DNA of 9,894 nucleotides from Micrococcales bacterium. GTDB lineage: Bacteria > Actinomycetota > Actinomycetes > Actinomycetales > Cellulomonadaceae. A model generated the notes under the pieces. The model had not been told where the DNA came from. It saw only the letters and a list, made by a program, of their open reading frames with translations, and did not search any database. The position numbers and the translations under genes are program-made. This document shows positions 6,556 through 9,894 of the stretch, piece after piece; position 1 is the first letter of the stretch, and every line of letters begins with the position of its first letter. Location of the stretch: assembly GCA_009783975.1 (NCBI GenBank), contig WRCL01000036.1:1-9894 (forward strand), in the 5' to 3' direction.

Positions 6556-6730
6556 GTGTGTGGTCTCTCCCATGTGCACGATGTGGTGGCCTGGCACCGC
6601 CTGGTGGGGACAGGCTGGCCGTGACCGGTGGCGCGGCACCAGGTAGGTAGAGGGGCCACCCGGCACGCAGACGGCGCCATCATGCCAGAGGCCGGGCCCT
6701 TGCCGCCAGCTCGGGGTTGGGTCGTGGGGG
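6556..6730 (-). other. Intergenic region upstream of rpsP
   Basis: This 175-bp gap separates the amidohydrolase stop from the rpsP GTG. It contains a candidate promoter element at 6677-6687 and the rpsP ribosome binding site at 6565-6571. I see no intrinsic terminator for the upstream genes; the short GGTG/CACC inverted repeats around 6585-6640 have stems of about four base pairs. Confidence 0.45.
6677..6687 (-). promoter_or_regulatory. Candidate promoter for rpsP-khpA-rimM-trmD, extended -10 element
   Basis: The minus strand reads TGGCATGATGG, with CATGAT as a possible -10 hexamer preceded by an extended -10 TGn. No convincing -35 lies 17 bp upstream (GGCGGC). It resembles the element upstream of rplS and would give a leader of about 115 nt. 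Confidence 0.28.
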
Positions 6731-7819
6731 TCAGGCGACCTGGACCCCACGCAAGACGACCGCCGACGGTGCGGCGAGGACGCCGATGTCGGTGCGGGGG
6801 TCGGCCGGGTACACCACGAGGTCGGCGCTGGCACCTTCGTCCAGGCCTGGCAGGCCCAGCCACGCCCGGGTGCGCCACGAGGCTGCGGCGACGACGTCAG
6901 CGGCAGGCAGGCCCGCGGCGACCATGGCCGCAGCCTCTGCGGGCAGCTGGCCGTGGTCGATCGTCCCGCCGGCGTCGGTGCCCACGAGGACCAGCACCCC
7001 AGCGTCGTGCAGGTCACGGACCTGGGCGGCGCGCCGGGTGTGCATCGCACGCATCCGCGCGGCGTACACCGGGAAACGGTGCGCGGCCTCAGCGATGGCG
7101 TCGAACTGCCCGACCTGGAGCAACGTCGCGGTCACGGGGACACCTGCGGCGGCGATCTGGGCGATCTGGTCAGCGTCGGCACCGGTGGCGTGCTCGAGGC
7201 AGTCGACCCCGGCGTCGAGCAGGTCGGCCAGCGTCTCGGTGCCGAAGGTGTGAACAGTGACCTTGGCGCCGCCGGCATGCGCCGCGGCGACCGCGTCGCA
7301 CAGCTGCTCGTGCGTCCACAACGGGCGCAGGTCTCCCCCACCGGCCAGGTCACGGTCGATCCAGTCACCGACGATCTTCACCCACCCGTCACCGCGGGCG
7401 GCTTCTTCGGCGACAGCTGTGGGCAGCTCGCACGGGTCATCGAGCTCGCGGGCAAAGCTGCGCAGGTAACGTTTGGGCCGGGCCAGGTGGTGGCCGGCCC
7501 GCAGCAGGACCGGCAGGTCCGGCTCGTCGGCGATCCACGAGGTGTCCAGCGGTGAGCCGGCGTCGCGGATCGCCAGCACCCCGGTGTCACGGTCGGCCAG
7601 GGCCTGGCGCCGGGCTGTGGCCACGTCGGTCACACCGTGGGCGTCGAGGCCGACGTGGCAGTGCACGTCGACCAGACCTGGGAGCACCACACCGGCGAGC
7701 GTGCGGTCAGCGGCCTGGCCGGGGCGTTCGTAGGTGAGCCGGTCGCCCACCACCCACGCCTCGCCAGCGTCGTGCTCGTCGTCAGCGACGATGAGACCAA
7801 CCAGGTGGATGATCGACAT
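6731..7819 (-). CDS. Metal-dependent amidohydrolase family protein, substrate unknown
   Basis: This 362-residue amidohydrolase-superfamily enzyme has a full set of likely metal ligands. [12 protein letters not shown] supplies H53 and H55. WVKIVGD supplies K148, which could be the carbamylated lysine of binuclear enzymes. VTVHTFG supplies H190, CLEHATG supplies H210, and [12 protein letters not shown] supplies D282. The small N- and C-terminal strands ([23 protein letters not shown] and [14 protein letters not shown]) form the composite beta-sandwich common to imidazolonepropionase- and prolidase-like members. The substrate cannot be read from sequence. It begins 18 bp after the ffh stop with AAGGAG five bases before the ATG, so it is probably co-transcribed with ffh yet efficiently translated on its own. 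As I recall, an amidohydrolase gene also follows ffh in mycobacteria, so the placement may be ancestral. Confidence 0.9.
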   Translation of the reverse strand: MSIIHLVGLIVADDEHDAGEAWVVGDRLTYERPGQAADRTLAGVVLPGLVDVHCHVGLDAHGVTDVATARRQALADRDTGVLAIRDAGSPLDTSWIADEPDLPVLLRAGHHLARPKRYLRSFARELDDPCELPTAVAEEAARGDGWVKIVGDWIDRDLAGGGDLRPLWTHEQLCDAVAAAHAGGAKVTVHTFGTETLADLLDAGVDCLEHATGADADQIAQIAAAGVPVTATLLQVGQFDAIAEAAHRFPVYAARMRAMHTRRAAQVRDLHDAGVLVLVGTDAGGTIDHGQLPAEAAAMVAAGLPAADVVAAASWRTRAWLGLPGLDEGASADLVVYPADPRTDIGVLAAPSAVVLRGVQVA

Positions 7820-7824
7820 ACCAG

Positions 7825-7830
7825 CTCCTT
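7825..7830 (-). promoter_or_regulatory. Ribosome binding site of the amidohydrolase gene
   Basis: AAGGAG on the minus strand lies five bases before the ATG at 7819, a near-perfect anti-16S match. It decides the start codon and suggests strong independent initiation. Confidence 0.7.
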
Positions 7831-7837
7831 CGTGGGT

Positions 7838-9421
7838 CTACCGCAGGTATTTCTCCAGCCCCTCGGGCACGGTGAACGGCTGCTCCGGCTCAGCGCCCAG
7901 GCCGAACGCCGACCCAGGTGCAGACGTCGTGCCGGTGGTGCGGGTGCGGGCCGCACGTTCTTGCTCAGCGCGTTTGGCAGGGTTGCCCGAACGGCCTTTC
8001 GTGCGTTTGGGCGGTGGGGCTGAGCGGCCTTTGGCTTTCTTGCCCGAACCAGGCATCCTGCCCATCCCGGGCATCCCTGGCATACCGCCGCCGCGGGCCA
8101 TCTGGCGCATCATCGTCTGGGCTGCGTCGAACCTGGTCATGAGGTCGTTGATCTCAGCGACCCGGGTGCCCGACCCTGCGGCGATACGTGAGCGGCGCGA
8201 GCCGTTGAGGATCTTGGGGTTGAGCCGCTCGCCGGGGGTCATGGAGTTGATGATCGCCTCGACACGGTCGACCTCGCGGTCGTCGAACGCGTCGAGCGCC
8301 TCACGCATCTGGCCCATACCCGGCAGCATCCCGAGCATCTTCTTCAACGACCCGGCCTTGCGGACCTGCTGGAGCTGAACGAGGAAGTCGGCGAGGGTGA
8401 AGTCCTCTCCTTTGCCGATCTTCTCGGCGAGCTCCTCGGTCTGCTGGGCGTCGAACGCCCGCTCGGCCTGCTCGATCAAGGTGAGCACGTCACCCATGTC
8501 CAAGATGCGCGCGGCCATCCGGTCGGGGTGGAACACCTCCAGGTCGGCGAGCTTCTCACCGGTCGAGGCGAACAGCACCGGCGCCCCGGTCACCTGCGTC
8601 ACCGACAGCGCGGCACCACCGCGGGCGTCACCGTCGAGCTTGGACAGCACGACCCCGGTGAAACCCACACCGTCGGCAAAGGCCCGGGCGGTGGTCACCG
8701 CGTCCTGGCCGCTCATCGCGTCGACGACGAACAGCACCTCGTCGGGGCTGGTCGCGTCACGGATCGCCGCGGCCTGGGCCATCATCTGCTCGTCAACACC
8801 CAGACGGCCGGCGGTGTCGACGACGACGACGTCGTAGAGCTTCTCGCGGGCCTGGGCCACACCGGCACGGGCCACAGCGACCGGGTCAGCACCGGTGGGC
8901 AGCACGTCGTCGTCGTAGGCGCTCTGGTTGCCTGGGTGCGGGGCGAACACCGGCACACCGGCCTGCTCACCGACGACCTGCAGCTGGGTGACCGCGTTGG
9001 GCCGCTGCAGGTCAGCGGCGACGAGCATCGGGGTGTGGCCCGCGTCACGCAGCCACAGCGCGAGCTTACCGGCAAGCGTCGTCTTGCCGGCACCTTGCAG
9101 ACCGGCGAGCAAGACCACGGTGGGCGGGTTCTTGGCGAACCGCAGCTCGCGCGTCGCCCCACCCAGGACGGTGACGAGCTCGTCGTAGACGATCTTCACG
9201 ACCTGCTCGGCGGGGTTCAGCGCCTGTGACACCGCCGCTGACAGCGCCCGTTCGCGCACAGCCCCGGTGAACGAGCGGACCACCGGCAGCGCGACGTCGG
9301 CGTCGAGCAGGGCCCGGCGGATCTCACGGACGGTCGCGTCGACGTCTGCCTCGGACAGACGACCCCTGGACCGCAGGTTGCGGAACGTGGCGGTGAGCCG
9401 GTCGGACAAGGTGGCGAACAC
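7838..9421 (-). CDS. ffh: Signal recognition particle protein Ffh (SRP54)
   Basis: Ffh binds signal sequences of nascent membrane and secreted proteins together with the SRP RNA, and docks on FtsY. The 527-residue product has the N domain (1 to about 95). The G domain contains GLQGAGKTT (107-115), the ADLQRPNAVTQLQ region (136-148), DTAGRLG (202-208) and SKLDGDARGG (260-269). The M domain runs from about 320 to 445 and includes the RNA-binding segment LNGSRRSRIAAGSG (405-418). A Met/Gly-rich stretch and a basic, disordered tail of about 70 residues end the protein. A loop after HPGNQ (about residues 165-178) is slightly longer than in many homologues. The start is GTG with GGAGG six bases upstream. 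ftsY lies 81 bp upstream, putting the receptor and particle genes side by side. Confidence 0.98.
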   Translation of the reverse strand: MFATLSDRLTATFRNLRSRGRLSEADVDATVREIRRALLDADVALPVVRSFTGAVRERALSAAVSQALNPAEQVVKIVYDELVTVLGGATRELRFAKNPPTVVLLAGLQGAGKTTLAGKLALWLRDAGHTPMLVAADLQRPNAVTQLQVVGEQAGVPVFAPHPGNQSAYDDDVLPTGADPVAVARAGVAQAREKLYDVVVVDTAGRLGVDEQMMAQAAAIRDATSPDEVLFVVDAMSGQDAVTTARAFADGVGFTGVVLSKLDGDARGGAALSVTQVTGAPVLFASTGEKLADLEVFHPDRMAARILDMGDVLTLIEQAERAFDAQQTEELAEKIGKGEDFTLADFLVQLQQVRKAGSLKKMLGMLPGMGQMREALDAFDDREVDRVEAIINSMTPGERLNPKILNGSRRSRIAAGSGTRVAEINDLMTRFDAAQTMMRQMARGGGMPGMPGMGRMPGSGKKAKGRSAPPPKRTKGRSGNPAKRAEQERAARTRTTGTTSAPGSAFGLGAEPEQPFTVPEGLEKYLR

Positions 9422-9427
9422 CGCGGA

Positions 9428-9432
9428 CCTCC
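9428..9432 (-). promoter_or_regulatory. ffh ribosome binding site
   Basis: GGAGG on the minus strand precedes the GTG at 9421 by six bases and fixes the ffh start. Confidence 0.7.
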
Positions 9433-9458
9433 AGACGTGGGTGTGCAGACCCGCTAAC

Positions 9459-9464
9459 AGTATC
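9459..9464 (-). promoter_or_regulatory. Weak candidate -10 element for ffh
   Basis: The ftsY-ffh gap contains one locally AT-rich spot, minus-strand GATACTGTTAG. GATACT (or the overlapping TACTGT) could be a -10 hexamer about 40 bases upstream of the ffh start. No recognisable -35 is found at 17 bp, and ffh may simply be read through from ftsY. Confidence 0.22.
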
Positions 9465-9502
9465 GGGCCTGGCTGCTCGGGGCGTGCCTGGTCGTGGCGA
9501 GG

Positions 9503-9894
9503 TCAGACGTCGAGCAGCCCGTCGACGAACGCCTCGGCGTCGAACGGTGCCAGGTCGTCAGGGCCCTCACCGAGGCCGACGAGCTTGACCGGAACCCCGA
9601 GCTCGCGCTGGACCGCGATGACGATCCCACCTTTGGCGGTGCCGTCAAGCTTGGTGAGCACGATCCCGGTCACACCGGCGACCTGGGCGAACACCCGCGC
9701 CTGGGCGAGCCCGTTCTGGCCGGTCGTCGCGTCCAGCACGAGCAGGACCTCTGCGAGGGGGGCCTCGCGGGAGGCGACCTTGACGATCTTGCCGAGCTCG
9801 TCCATGAGCCCGGCCTTGTTCTGCAACCGCCCGGCGGTGTCGAGCAGGACGACGTCAGCGCCGGTCTGGATGCCCGTGCGCACCGCGTCGAACG
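9503..9894 (-). CDS. ftsY: SRP receptor GTPase FtsY (partial, N-terminus off the window)
   Basis: Only the last 129 residues are present; the gene enters from the right edge. The visible part is the second half of the SRP-type GTPase domain: DAVRTGIQTGADVVLLDTAGR with the G3 motif DTAGR, LDATTGQNG, the G4 motif LTKLDGTAKGG, and the closing VGLGEGPDDLAPFDAEAFVDGLL. This ending (VGxGExxDDLxPF) identifies FtsY rather than Ffh. FtsY is the membrane-associated receptor that forms a twin GTPase complex with Ffh to deliver ribosomes to the translocon. A start codon cannot be given; in-frame Met or Val codons inside the visible part are internal residues. Confidence 0.97.
   Translation of the reverse strand, partial: FDAVRTGIQTGADVVLLDTAGRLQNKAGLMDELGKIVKVASREAPLAEVLLVLDATTGQNGLAQARVFAQVAGVTGIVLTKLDGTAKGGIVIAVQRELGVPVKLVGLGEGPDDLAPFDAEAFVDGLLDV

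Noticed and set aside
6585..6640. Short GGTG/CACC inverted repeats upstream of rpsP as a terminator
   Set aside because: The stems are only about four base pairs with mismatches, and no T-tract follows.
5803..7050. A 415-codon minus-strand frame containing S16
   Set aside because: Its start is inside the amidohydrolase in another frame and its end is the frameshifted read-through of rpsP. Only residues from the GTG at 6555 to about 6286 are real S16.
8890..8935. Small loop insertion in the Ffh G domain
   Set aside because: Length variation after the HPGN segment also occurs in other actinobacterial Ffh proteins as I recall them, so I do not treat it as unusual.
1..9894. CRISPR arrays, tRNA/rRNA genes, insertion sequences, toxin-antitoxin or defence genes
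   Set aside because: I found no regularly spaced repeats, no tRNA or rRNA signatures, no transposase or terminal inverted repeats, and no small gene pairs outside the conserved core cluster.

Overview
The window is a high-GC (roughly 70% by eye), compact stretch of bacterial chromosome in which every credible gene lies on the minus strand. The gene order (read right to left as transcribed: ftsY, ffh, an amidohydrolase, rpsP, khpA, rimM, trmD, rplS, lepB, rnhB, a DUF2469 gene, yraN, comM) is the standard SRP / ribosomal-protein / signal-peptidase neighbourhood of Actinobacteria. The DUF2469 protein, a family I know only from Actinobacteria, and the frequent GTG starts agree. A Micrococcales relative (Cellulomonadaceae-like) is my guess, but the sequence alone does not settle it.

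Layout in transcription order. The right edge carries the C-terminal part of the SRP receptor gene ftsY, followed by ffh (SRP GTPase) and a metal-dependent amidohydrolase with an excellent Shine-Dalgarno sequence. After a 175-bp gap with a candidate promoter comes a tight ribosome-maturation group: rpsP (S16), khpA (KH RNA-binding protein), rimM (30S maturation) and trmD (tRNA m1G37 methyltransferase), joined by overlaps or 1-3 base spacers. A 181-bp leader with a candidate promoter, a strong hairpin and three copies of CTGACCGG precedes rplS (L19). Next come lepB (signal peptidase I with a long repetitive cytosolic extension), rnhB (RNase HII) and the DUF2469 gene. After a 165-bp gap come yraN and the N-terminal four-fifths of comM, which runs off the left edge.

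Functionally, the block joins co-translational protein targeting (FtsY, Ffh) and signal-peptide removal (LepB) to ribosome and tRNA maturation (S16, KhpA, RimM, TrmD, L19) and nucleic-acid maintenance or uptake (RNase HII, YraN, ComM). I see no mobile element, tRNA, rRNA, CRISPR array or defence system, and no new multi-gene system; this is an ordinary core region.

The points worth a second look are local: a one-base frameshift inside the normally essential rpsP, a four-fold VPDT motif repeat in the LepB extension, the structured rplS leader, the embedded amidohydrolase of unknown substrate, and the uncharacterised DUF2469 gene.
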